Positions 48,650-59,669 of a DNA stretch of 64,000 bases are shown here, in pieces. A model generated the notes under the pieces. That model worked only from the letters and a program-made list of their open reading frames with translations, did no database searches and had not been told where the DNA came from. This DNA comes from Carposina sasakii (taxonomy: Eukaryota > Arthropoda > Insecta > Lepidoptera > Carposinidae): NCBI GenBank assembly GCA_014607495.2, contig CP053157.1, forward strand, positions 11,594,001 to 11,658,000, in the 5' to 3' direction. Both the position numbers and the translations under genes were made by a program. Numbering within the stretch: position 1 is the stretch's first letter; the number at the start of each line of letters is the position of its first letter.

Positions 48650-49723
48650 ATGGATGCAGACAGCGACGGGGGCGAGCCCCCAACTGAACATGCGAAAAAA
48701 CGAAAATTCACTAATACTACTACGAACAATAGCAACAAAAATTATAAAATCTACGTAAAACCTAATTATAAAAGACAATTTCCACAAAATCACAGCACCG
48801 ACTGCGTAGTTTATGTGGAGTCGCTTGACCAGGAAAAGATCGGAAATAAAAACCCAATATCAATAACCAAATTGTTCAGAGAAAATGTAAAGGGCATCAC
48901 AGGTGTCCATCGGGTAAATGCCCATAAAATTGGGGTCACATTTGAAAAGCCAGCAACGGCTAATAATTTTCTGAAAATGGATTACTTTCTCAAGAAAAAT
49001 AATATGAAAGCGTTTGTGCCTGCACACTTCACAGAAAGAACGGGCGTTATTAGATTCGTTCCAAAAGATATGACCAATGAAGACATATACAAAAACATTA
49101 CATGTGGTGACACCGAAGTAATCTCAGTTAAAAGATTCATGCGTAAGGTAGATGGTCAACTCACTCCACTGGGCACCATTGCCGTCACCTTTGCAGCTAC
49201 AGTCCTGCCCCAGTATGCTTATATTCAAATGTACAGGTACCAAATTCATACATATATACCTCCTCTAGTACAATGTTACAAATGCCTGAAGTTCAACCAC
49301 TCTGCAAAAGTCTGTCGAGGAGAGCAAATGTGCTCATCATGTGCCGGTAAGCACTCATACAAAGAATGTGAAAATGATGACATTATATGCATTAACTGCT
49401 GCGGAAACCACTTGGCCATTTCAAGAGATTGTCCAGTTAAGAAAGCTAAGATGGAAGAAAAGAAATCCAAATTTACTAACACGAACCGATCCTTTGCCAC
49501 TGTGGTGAGTACACCACACACTTCCATACCTATACCTACTACTTCTCTTGCACATTTTCCTAATTTGACTAAACCTGTAGAAAATAAATATAGTACTGAA
49601 CAAATTGTAAATAATGATATAATAATGAATGCTTTAATTAAATCTCTTATTGCTTTGGGTAATGACAATAAACCTATTAATACTAAGAGAATAAAAGAAA
49701 TATTATTAAACAATTTAGTTTAA
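48650..49723 (+). CDS. LINE ORF1 (Gag-like RNA-binding protein)
   Basis: An intact 357-aa frame. The basic, Asn-rich N-terminus (KKRKF near residue 17) is followed by a central region likely to hold an RRM-like fold (inference) and three zinc knuckles: CX2CX4HX4C at about residues 209-222, CX2CX3HX4C at 228-240 and CX2CX3HX6C at 247-261. Such proteins coat the element RNA in the LINE ribonucleoprotein. The stop overlaps the ORF2 start in TAATG (49721-49725), which suggests termination-reinitiation for ORF2 translation. Confidence 0.85.
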   Translation: MDADSDGGEPPTEHAKKRKFTNTTTNNSNKNYKIYVKPNYKRQFPQNHSTDCVVYVESLDQEKIGNKNPISITKLFRENVKGITGVHRVNAHKIGVTFEKPATANNFLKMDYFLKKNNMKAFVPAHFTERTGVIRFVPKDMTNEDIYKNITCGDTEVISVKRFMRKVDGQLTPLGTIAVTFAATVLPQYAYIQMYRYQIHTYIPPLVQCYKCLKFNHSAKVCRGEQMCSSCAGKHSYKECENDDIICINCCGNHLAISRDCPVKKAKMEEKKSKFTNTNRSFATVVSTPHTSIPIPTTSLAHFPNLTKPVENKYSTEQIVNNDIIMNALIKSLIALGNDNKPINTKRIKEILLNNLV

Positions 49724-50499
49724 TGGATACATATATTAATATTGCACAATTTAATATACAAAGTTTATTGAACAAGAAAATCCTATTAAAAAAATTTCTA
49801 TCTGAACAAAATATTGATATATGTCTATTGAATGAGACTTGGCTTAAAAATAATAGCATAATTCCAAACTTTTCTCCATATAATCTTATATACAAAAATT
49901 CAATAAATACTCATAATGGAGTTGGTGTACTAATTAAAAGAAATTTGAAATACAATATTATAAATACAACTTTCCATGAATGTGTCCAAAATATATGTTT
50001 GTCAATAGATACATTTCTTGGTAAATTACATATTTTGTGTGTATACTGTCCTCACAACAACAAAAACAACAAGTTTGACACAAAGAAAGTAAAAAAGTTA
50101 TTTAATGAAATACCTAAGCCATGTCTCATAATGGGTGATTTTAATGCACATCATCTATTGTTTGGATGCCATTCAAATAATAATAGGGGAAACAGTCTTT
50201 ATAAACTCATTGATGACTTTGACTTGTGTGTTCTAAATGATGGTTGTCCAACTACCATTCCATATCCTGGCAATAATCCATCAGCAATCGATTTGGCTCT
50301 CATTAGTTCCTCAATGGCTCATCTGGCTGAATGGCGTGTTCATAACGATCCAATGGGCAGTTATCACTGTCCAACTCAGGTTATCTTAAATGTAAAACCA
50401 TCAACATATGATGTAGGTCCTGTGGAAGAAAATATATTTATAGTAAGGCAGATTGGTCTAAGTACAATTTGTTGTCAGAAACTGGCTTTTCTCATCTAG
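49723..50499 (+). pseudogene. LINE ORF2, AP-like endonuclease part (frameshifted)
   Basis: A 258-codon frame starting at the ATG that overlaps the ORF1 stop. Endonuclease motifs in order: QFNIQSL (N11), NETWL (E38), MGDFNAHH (138-144), SAIDLAL (D190), GSYHCP (H215). The canonical SDH near the C-terminus is SYH here, so one catalytic Asp appears replaced unless this family uses Tyr. A frameshift near 50430 ends the frame before the link to the reverse transcriptase. An in-frame TAA at 50568 follows in the downstream frame. Confidence 0.8.
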
Positions 50500-50609
50500 A
50501 TAATAGTTGTATAGAATCTCTTGAGTTATATAATAATTTTGTAAATATTCTGTATGACATTAGAACATAATCAATTCCAAAGCAAAAGTCAAAACAAACT
50601 TTTAAACTT

Positions 50610-51815
50610 ATGAGAAAACCAGCACCTTGGTGGAATCAATCTTGTAGTGATGCAGTTAATAAGTCAAAAGAGGCCCTTTTACTGTACAAAAAAATACCAA
50701 CAATAACTAACTACATAAACTATAAAAAACTTGATGCTAAAAAGAAAAGAGTGCTAAAAGAAAAAAGTATTAATTCATGGCATGATTTGTGTTCTAGTTT
50801 CAACAGAATGACACCTATTTCTAGAATATGGAGTTATATTAAAAGGTTTAAAAGAATTGGTGCATCCCATAATAAATTATTAAATGATGATTGGATACCA
50901 AACTTTCTGAACAAATTATCTGACACATTACAATTAGATAATAATAGCTTGAATGACATTTTGGACAAATCAGCTCAAAATGATAATAATTCTTTCCTTA
51001 TTAGACCATTCACGATGAATGAATTATGTACAGCTTTAAAGAGTAGGAAAGATACCACACCAGGGTTGGACAACATACCATACATGCTATTAAAGCAGTT
51101 ACATAACAATGCACTGAAAACCTTGTTAAATATTTATAACAAGCTGTGGGATAACTCTATTATACCAGATTCTTGGAAAACACAATGTGTTATACCCATA
51201 TTAAAACCTAACAAACCTGCAAACAATGCCTCATCTTATAGACCTATATCTTTGTCATCATGCCTAGGTAAAATTTTTGAAAACATGTTAAAACTACGTA
51301 TAGATTATTTTGCTGAATCACAAGGTAAGATACCAGATATACAGTTTGGATTTAGAAAGGGTAAAAGTTGTTCAGAAAGTTTTGTATCCTTTATATCATC
51401 TTTAAAAAAAGCAAAACTAAGTCACTCTAATGTGATATGTGTCTTTTTAGATGTTAAAGGTGCATTTGACAATGTAAATATAGACAGCCTTATTAAAGTA
51501 TTACAGGAATTAGAATTCCCAAGGAAAATTCTATATTGGATATATAACTTTTTAAATAAAAGAACTTTGTATGTAAAATATAATAATAAATTACATGGCC
51601 CTAGGTATGTCAGCAAAGGAACAATGCAAGGAGCAACATTGTCTCCTTTACTGTACAATTTGTATACCTCACAAATTCTTAATTTTGTAAATACATCACA
51701 AGTCAAAATTCTGCAATTTGCAGATGATCTGCTGTTATATATTGAACACCAAAACTTGCAAATAGCAATTGATAATATGAAACAATGCATTAAGCCAATT
51801 ACAATACTACTATAA
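50610..51815 (+). pseudogene. LINE ORF2, reverse transcriptase part
   Basis: 401 codons: APWWNQSC linker, KDTTPGLDNIPYMLL, SYRPISLSSCLGKIFENML, CVFLDVKGAFDNV (first catalytic Asp), TMQGATLSPLLYNLY, and the catalytic FADDLLLY near 51720. All core reverse-transcriptase blocks are present and uninterrupted. The frame is lost by an indel near 51800 in the thumb region, with another near 51940, before the RNase H part. Confidence 0.88.
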
Positions 51816-52013
51816 TGACTTTCTAAAATTAGAGATTAGTTCAGAAAAGAGTTCAGTGTTAATATTTAGCAAAGATCCACTTGCACAACATTCTGTGAAC
51901 ATTACATACAATAACAATATAATACCTATAGTTAAGGATCACAAATTCTTGGTGTAATAATAGATAATAAGTTAAAATTTGATAAGCATATCAATTACAT
52001 ATGCCAAAATGCA

Positions 52014-53219
52014 ATGAAAGGTATTAATGTTCTCAGAAGTTTGGCAGGAACTTTTTGGGGTTCTGACCCAAAAATTCTTAACATGCTGTATAAGAGCATA
52101 GTAAGGAGCCATTTTGACTATAGTAGCTTAGCATACATGAATGCTAGCAGTGTCCTATTAAGGAGATTGGATGTAATACAGAACATGGGCTTAAGAATAA
52201 TTTGTGGAGCCATGTGCACCACTCCTATTAATGCAATGGAAATTGAAAACTGTATACCTCCACTCTCCTTGCGACGTTTACAGTTGACTGAAAGATTTTG
52301 CCTTAAGGAGTTATCTTGCTTGAATGGTCATATAGTTAGTAAAATTTTATATCCACCTGAGATCTCACAGCAGATAGCTACACAGTCCACAATTGCAGCT
52401 GATGATCTGATTAGTGGTAAATTGCCTGAAATACCCACAATAATGAATTATGTTAATAACCTGACTAAAGCTATGTTTGTTAGTGACACTTGGCCAATAT
52501 ATAAATATCCATATAACACTTTAATTAGTTCCCTTGATATCATATGTCATTTAGATTCCGTTAAAAACAATCCAGACTTTCTAGAATTTATAAATATTCG
52601 ATCAAATTACTACATTATGTATACCGATGGATCTAAAAGTCATTATGTTAAAGCAGCATATTATGATCCTCAAACAAAAGTCACCAAATGTATAAAGATG
52701 CCAAATTATTCTAGCATTTATACAGCAGAAGCTTATGCAATTTTGACTGCTTTGACATATGTAAATACCAATGTAAATAGTAATAATATTTTAGTTGTTA
52801 GTGATTCCAAAAGTGTATTGTCTGCCTTGTGTAATTGTAGTTTAAGTTATAAACAAAATTATATACTATATAAGATAAAGGATAAGCTACAAAAATTGTT
52901 AAAAAATGTTGAATTTGTATGGGTTCCCTCCCACAGTGGCATAGTTGGAAATGAGATAGTGGATCAGCTAATGCATCAAGACCAAGACGAAGATCAGTCC
53001 GATACTTTCAGAATCCCATTCACTGATTACTATGAATTATTTAAAAAATCTTCAAATGATACATGGAAGTCCTATTGGATATATGTAGACAATCTAAAGG
53101 AAAATGGTATGCCGAGATACAAAAAACCATGCCAAAGTCTCCATGGTATTTTAGAATCAGATACAGAGGCCGAAAATTTATTACATGTTTATCTCGTCTA
53201 CGATTCGGTCACTGCCTAG
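52014..53219 (+). pseudogene. LINE ORF2, thumb/connection and RNase H part
   Basis: 401 codons from the region after the reverse transcriptase (YKSIVRSHFDYSSLAYMNAS) into an RNase H domain: MYTDGSKS (D), YTAEAYAILTAL (E), VVSDSKSVLSAL (D), VWVPSHSGIVGNEIVDQLM (H and final D). All four acidic RNase H residues are present. A frameshift near 53100 diverts the end of the frame to a stop at 53217. Confidence 0.82.
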
Positions 53220-53479
53220 TCCCTGCTCACCTCAGTAGAATGCATATAATCGAAGATGACAGGTGCACTTACTGTTATGAAAATAATGCTGATATAGAGC
53301 ATTTTCTTATGAAATGCCAAGAATATGCTGTGCAACGACTTATTTTTATAAGTGAGTTAAGTGATATCGCACGCGAAAACTCTATCAGTGTTCCCCGCCA
53401 CACAAAGTGTTTATTATCAAACGAAGTGTTTTATGTTGCCATATTTAAATTTATATTAGGGACTCTAGAACATATTTAG
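53063..53479 (+). pseudogene. LINE ORF2, C-terminal end with CCHC motif
   Basis: The frame that takes over after the shift near 53100 carries SRLRFGHCLVPAHLSRMHII and CTYCYENNADIEHFLMKC, a CX2CX8HX4C motif typical of ORF2 C-termini in I-like elements, then runs to a stop at 53477-53479. The first part of this frame (53063 to about 53110) is out of phase and probably not original coding. Confidence 0.75.
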
Positions 53480-53619
53480 TATTGTTATTTTGTAATCTTT
53501 TCATTTAGTTTTAACTTTATCTCTTTTACCTTATTATTGTAATTTATGATTTCGACTGAAGGACTTAGTATCCATGGTCATGAATAAATTAAAAAAAAAA
53601 AAAAAAAAACCTCGAAACC

Positions 53620-53954
53620 TTAATACTTGACGCTTACTTCTTCTTGGCGCTTCACGTGTCGCGTACGCATGACTCATCGCGCCTTCGTTCGACACGCGCA
53701 CGCATAGCGTGTGACTACCACCAGCTATGAATATGAAATCGTGTCAAATTGAATATAGCGTATTCGTTCGGTCGTATTCATGACTTGTCGTTGGCGGGAT
53801 ATTGGTATTGTCATATAGAACGTAACGGTTTGTTTCATAGAATTGCTCCGGTGCCCGATTCTGGAACTAACATTTTTTGTATGCGTAGTGTAGAGATATT
53901 TGAAGGGAGATGGGACCTTTGGTGGTGCCCAATTTATGTAAAAAAAATACTTAA
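53620..53954. other. Unit tail, 3' part, unit 3
   Basis: Continuation of the tail after the LINE target duplication, up to TACTTAA, where it is spliced to the transposase relic of unit 4 instead of a normal unit start. Confidence 0.6.
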
Positions 53955-54189
53955 AACCCTTTATTAAATCAAAGACCTCGATTCGTAAGCTTCTATAATT
54001 AGGAAAGCACAAAAATTATAATAACTATTATTCCGATTCAGAGTCAAGATATTCAACGTCGAGGTAGTCCACCCCCGATATTCCAGATCCTGATGGGAGG
54101 TCAACACACTTGGTCTTCTTCATCAGAATTACTATTTATTTCAGAGTCAGTGGTGTCGCTTTCATCTCCTATAGAGTTAACAAATTTTT

Positions 54190-54812
54190 CCGTCTTGATA
54201 TACTGTTCTGCCTTCATGGTAGTCATTTTCAATTTTTTTTCTATGTTCAAACTAAATTTTTCCATGTATCAGCATCAATACTGTTAAAAGCATCTTCAGC
54301 TGCTTTTTTAATCTCTAATAAGTCTACATTTTTCTTTGGGTACTTTTTGGTTAGCTATGCCCCAGATGAGCTCTATAGGATTTAGATCACAGCGGTAAGG
54401 TGAGAGCCTTACCACTTCATGACCATGCGCCCCCCAAAATCATATATGGGCTCAGGTCATCAATTTCATATATGGGCTCAGGTCTATGCTTTTTTCACAA
54501 GCATTAGTTGTGATGGCTTCCGCAGGTTTGGGTCAAACTGGATATTGTTTTGCATCAACCAGAGTTTTATTTCCTCAACTCTAGATACAGAAGTCGGGGC
54601 TTTATTTTTTACCACGCTGTGGTAAAGAGGCGTTATCCATTACCACAATATATGGCTCGTGTACATTCTGAATGAGCCGTTCTGTTACCCATTTTGTAAA
54701 ATTGGTCGCATTCATTTCTGAATGGTAATCTTTCATTTTATTTTTTCCACAAAAAATCAAAAGCGCATTAGAAATAAAGCCGTCCCTCACTACCAGCATG
54801 AATAATAATCTG
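54190..54812 (-). pseudogene. DDE transposase relic, unit 4 (most decayed)
   Basis: Same minus-strand relic as in the other units, without the 8-bp insertion. At least seven private single-base indels, mostly in homopolymers (for example CCCCCC near 54431, TTTTTT near 54490, GTCCC near 54783), break it into short frames. The DNAS motif and preceding N-terminal piece remain at 54602-54799. Upstream relic sequence begins right at the deletion junction at 53955. Confidence 0.68.
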
Positions 54813-56241
54813 TGGTGGGGTGCAGCTTGTGAAGAGCAAAGAGCGTGTGGTCAGTGGACTCGCAGTGAACGCTCGCGACATATTAACTACTTAGAAATCC
54901 TAGCGGCTTTTTTCGGCCTCAAAGTATTTGCAAAGGATTTTCACGACTGCCAAATTCTACTAAGAATAGATAATACCACCGCTATCTCATATATTAATCG
55001 TATGGGAGGTATACATTCCCACACTTAACACAGATTACTAGAGATATTTGGCAGTGGTGCGAAAAACGTAACATAACATTATTCGCATCTTACATAAGTT
55101 CGGCTGATAATGAGATTGCGGATGCGGAGTCCCGTCGAATCCATCCGGATATCGAGTGGGAACTCGCAGATTTTGCTTATCATAAGATAATTAAGCAATT
55201 CGGAGTTCCGAATATAGATTTATTTGCCAGTAGATTAAATAAAAAATGTGAAAAATACATATCATGGCACAGGGACCCAGACGCTTATACTATAGACGCG
55301 TTCACAGTGTCATGGTCAGAATTCTATTTTATGGTTTTCCTCCATTTGCTATTATACTTAAAACCTTAAGAAAAATATCTAACGATAGAGCTAAGGGTAT
55401 TGTAGTAGTTCCTCTTTGGACAACTCAACCGTGGTATCCCTTATTTCAAAGTCTTTTAGTTGGAAAGCCTTTAGTATTAAAAGCCAAAAAATTTATAATA
55501 TCTCATTCCAGAGAACGAGATATTCACCAAAAGATTACCCTGGTTGCCGGGATATTATCCGGACGTCGTTCCTGAAGAGAGGTGTACCATCCGGCTCTTT
55601 ACCAATCATGATAGCTTCCCTCTCGGAGAGCTCCATCAACCAATACGACGCTTGTCTAAGGAAATGGTTTAATTACTGTAATATAAATAACATTTTCTTT
55701 TATGAAACGTCTGTTACTAATGTCATTAATTTTCTTACTGGTTTATATAATTCTGGATATCAGTACGGTACACTGAACTCTTGTAGATCTGCCTTGTCCT
55801 TAATTATGGGCACAACTATTGGGAATGATGACCGGATAAAACGATTTTCCTTATTTCCGTGAAAAGCCAGAAATTTGCCCAGCAGTGACTCTTCATTTTT
55901 ATTGAGAACACACGAAATCATTGCGTGTACAAAATGAAACTCTTTTCATAAGTTTAAGACGACCGTATCGAGGTGTTGGTGCTAATACAATAAGTAGGTG
56001 GATTAAATCTACCCTACACGACTGTGGTATTGACACGTCTGTTTTCACAGCGCACAGCACCAGACATGCTGCTACTTCCAGAGCACGCAAACTGGGAGTT
56101 AGTCTAGATTTGATAAGAAAAACCGCTGGATGGAGTGGTACTTCAAATACCTTTGAAAGATTTTATAATCGAATTATATTACAACCTACAGATTCAGATT
56201 CTTTTACTAAGAGTATTATGTCTGACTCTTTAAATAATTAA
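54813..56241 (+). pseudogene. DIRS-like retrotransposon relic, unit 4
   Basis: RNase H frame broken by loss of one base near 55013 (ATACATTCCC instead of ATACAATTCCC). The later part is as in unit 2, with the recombinase core at 55921-56241. Confidence 0.78.
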
Positions 56242-56386
56242 GTTAATTGTTAATTATTTGAATTATTTGGGTAAAGTGATGAACAATTTATTGATTTGAA
56301 AATAAATGTGATTGCCAATAATATATAGTGTTTACTATCTGTCCTTAGTTACAAAGTTGATTTCTCTTGTAAATATATCTCAACAT

Positions 56387-56828
56387 CTACATTGTAATCT
56401 CATCTACTGCTAATCTAGAGGACAAAGCCCGAGTATAATTAATGATTAAACGAACTTACCTGGTTAGTGAAGTTCTATCATAATTATACGAGGGCTTTGT
56501 CCGAAGAGATTAGCATCCCGCCCACCCTGAAATACCCCTATACAGAGAAATATCAACTTTGTCAGCTCATCTTACAATTATTGGCAGGCTGTGACTACTC
56601 TAAACTAAATGATGGCCGCCGGTATCCGTGGAGGCAGGAAGACTACGACTACCCGCAAAAAAAAAAAAAGGTAAACCTTTGAGGTTTACCCTCAACTATG
56701 TGGACGAATGTGGCGACACCTGGCGTTACTACATTGTAATCTCATCTACTGCTAATCTCTTCGGACAAAGCCCTCGTATAATTATGATAGAACTTCACTA
56801 ACCAGATAAGTTCGTTTAATCATTAATT
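56387..56828. repeat. Inverted/direct repeat block, unit 4
   Basis: Arms 56437-56514 and 56751-56828, spacer in the unit 1/2 orientation. Confidence 0.75.
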
Positions 56829-57304
56829 TAAGGTGTTTTATTTTAACACACTTGGATTTGCAGTGGTATCTGTGCTGGATTAATGGACTTTGAGAAATTT
56901 TACGGAAGTTAACGAGTCCATTAACAGATTTTTAAGTTACTTTGAAAGTTAATCCGTTACTCGAAATGTTAACTTCGTTAATTAACGGATTAACTAGTTA
57001 ATGCCTAGCTATGGATGTGCGGCAATTTACCTACATTGGCGCGAAGTACATTTTGTGTCACGATGGTGATTCGCGACAGGACGAACTCTTTGGCCGGAGC
57101 ATTAGAATTTTCAGCAAAATACGATCTTTTCTAGTCTGTGGTACGATCCTGTCAAAAATAAAGTTGGCCTCACTGCAGCTGGTAAAAAAAAACAGCATTT
57201 TTAATTTTTAGGTTATGTGTGTTGTTTTTCTTTTTCCATATTTTCTCATTTCTAATCAAAGAATATACTACTCTGTTTCTAATTTAACTAAATTTAGCTT
57301 TGAG
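56829..57304. promoter_or_regulatory. UMPS 5' flank, unit 4
   Basis: Positional promoter/leader candidate with the same palindromic pairs. One private substitution (GGCCTCACTG for GGCCACACTG near 57169). Confidence 0.38.
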
Positions 57305-59556
57305 ATGGCTAATGACCAAGGTTTAGAAGAATTAGCTATCAAGCTATTCAACATAGATGCAGTGAAATTTGGTGATTTTATGACTAAAAGTGGTATAAAT
57401 ACACCGGTATATTTCGACCTAAGAGTTATTGTGAGCTATCCAGATGTTATGGTACAGTATATTATACGATATCTAATAGTTTAAAAAAATTCAAATCTAT
57501 AATATGATAAAATCTATTGAATCTGTGTCCAGACCGATTTATCATTATGACCTTATCTAAGCACAATTTCCGTGCCTTCAAAGAATTTTGTCACGCTTAT
57601 TATTAGAATAATAAATAACTCATAGGTAACATAAAGTAGCGGTATGTTCCAATTGTAATAATATTGTCAGTCAGTGCTTAATGTAATACCTATCTTCATA
57701 CTTCAAATTCTGTTTTTCTATGAGTTTTAATGCTTCACAGTCGCTAGTTAGGTCCCCCGGGATTTTCTATGCTATGTTATGCATTTTTCTGGTCGCCTCT
57801 GTTGATCCTGGCTCACAGGATTTGCAGAGGCGGGAATGAGTGGCGGGCCAATCCCCGTAATATGATAAAATATGTAATTGATATTGTGATTTCTTTACAG
57901 GAATTGATCACAACCCTTTTGTACGAGTTTGCAGTAAAAGATAGTGAGTATGACCATTTGTGTGGTGTGCCTTACACTGCCCTGCCAGTAGCTACCCTCC
58001 TCAGCCTTATTGCTAAGAAACCAATGCTTATGAGGCGCAAAGAGGCTAAGGCATATGGTACAAAAAAAATGATTGAAGGCCATTATAAACCTGGTCAAAC
58101 ATGTCTTATAGTTGAGGATGTCGTCACGTCTGGCTCTAGTGTACTGGAGACAGTTAAGGACTTGCACAATGAAGGCCTAATCACTAAAGAAGCAGTCATT
58201 ATCCTTGATAGAGAACAAGGCGGAAAGGAAAACCTTGAAAACCACAATGTACAAATGAAAGCCCTTTTCACAATGTCCTTGTTACTAGAAATATTAGTCA
58301 AACATGAGAAAATTACCAGTGAAATAGCTGAGAAAGTCAAGCAATACCTCAAAGAAGCCAAAGCCCCTCAAAATGGTATTGGTAAGTTGGCATCCTTGTT
58401 TACTTAAATAACCTTAAAGTTTTTTATATGTATAAATAGTGTAATAATCTTTACTGTAAAACATTGTATTTATAACTTTACAGATAAAACACCTGATAGA
58501 TCTTTACTACCGTTTGAAGAGAGAGCCGAGCTATCTTCCAATCCAGTAGCGCATCAGCTCTTCAACATAATGTCAACTAAGAAAACCAATCTCTGTTTAT
58601 CTATAGACTTAACGACAACCACAGAAATACTAGATCTACTAGACAAAGTTGGGGAACACATATGTCTGGTCAAAACTCATGTTGACATAATTGAGGACTT
58701 TACACCGGAATTTGTAATAAGACTCAAGCAAATTGCAGATAGATATAACTTCATGATTCTGGAAGATAGAAAATATGCTGATATCGGAAACACAGTGTCC
58801 CTGCAGTATGAGAAAGGGCTGTACAAAGTAGGGTCATGGGCTGATTGTGTAACAGTACACTCCATACCTGGTGAGGGAATACTGAAGGCACTAAATGCTA
58901 GTACAACGGGTACTAATAAAGGCATATTTTTGCTCGCAGAAATGAGTTCAGAGGTAATTATTACATCATGGTTGTGTTACTAGGCCAAAGTTTTAAGAAT
59001 TGAAACTTAAAACTTTGGCTTTACATTTCTATGTAAGACAGTCTTACTATAAATTATTTTTCTTGGAACTTTCCTGGTGATTTTTTATTTTATTTTTAGA
59101 AATGTGATTTTTTTCGTTTGCATGTTAATTACATAATAATAATATTAAGCTTTTATTCAAGTTTAAGTCAATATTCGTAAATTCTACAGGGAAATCTCAT
59201 CACACCAGACTATGCAGATGCAACCGTCAAAATGGTGAAAAATATTCAGGGTTGATAACTGGATTTGTCTGCCAGAACAAGAAAACCTTCAAGGATCCTG
59301 GACTCATTCAGCTCACTCCATAGCACTCGTCAGTCTGGCTAACCATTGATAACGAGCTTTCTGCCAACTATTCTACTCATCATCACATCGTAGTAGTAGC
59401 TGGAGAGCAGTAAAACTGGGCAGCACTCATATGTGGAGCTGAGTAGTAGTTGGAAGAGGCATTGTTGCTGCAAAGAACCCGGAGGCAGAAGCTATTCTCT
59501 ACAAGGACACTTTGTGGAAGTGTTATTCTAAACGCGTGTCTGGCAAAATTGAATAG
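57305..59556 (+). pseudogene. UMPS: UMP synthase copy 4, exon 4 scrambled
   Basis: Exons 1-3 (57305-57451, 57901-58381, 58484-58953) are intact and equal to copy 1, so OPRT and the catalytic D-K-D part of OMPDC are readable. Exon 4 (59190-59556) has lost one base near 59236 (ATGGTGAAA for ATGGCTGAAA). Between about 59321 and 59440 the normal sequence is replaced by patches of foreign sequence around short retained pieces (AGCTGGAGAGCAGTAAA, GGAGCTGA), removing the Q-x-Y phosphate motif. Intron 3 and the start of exon 4 are of the S variant otherwise seen in truncated copies, so this gene is also a hybrid. Confidence 0.82.
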
Positions 59557-59669
59557 AAAAATAATTGAAACCATGAACATATAAAGACTAACGGACAGTG
59601 TTGTCAATACACAGAGTTAAACATTCATAGTAAGCTTGGTAATGAAATTCCATGGAGTAGGGATGTGTA

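Larger units (their letters stand above)
48512..53609 (+). mobile_element. RNase H-bearing LINE (I-like group), 5.1 kb, nearly full length
   Basis: Flanked by the perfect 10-bp duplication CCTCGAAACC (48502-48511, 53610-53619) and ending in an AATAAA signal (53583) and A19. It begins with G followed by T15, then a 5' UTR of about 120 bases. Order: ORF1 with three zinc knuckles, AP-like endonuclease, reverse transcriptase, RNase H, C-terminal CCHC motif. RNase H and the three-knuckle ORF1 favour the I-like group over Jockey. It inserted into the unit 3 tail only, so it is younger than the macroduplication. Several frameshifts and a stop in ORF2 mean it is no longer autonomous, unless some are assembly errors. 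Confidence 0.88.
25278..53954 (+). repeat. Macrorepeat unit 3 (expanded to 28.7 kb)
   Basis: Same layout as unit 2 and shares its 8-bp insertion. It is lengthened by a 2.9-kb hAT-like insertion at the UMPS start codon, a truncated-UMPS array of seven copies instead of two, and a 5.1-kb LINE in the unit tail. A 236-bp block near 31366-31601 is inverted relative to the other units. The unit ends at a deletion junction with unit 4 (CTTAA shared by both sides). Confidence 0.93.
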
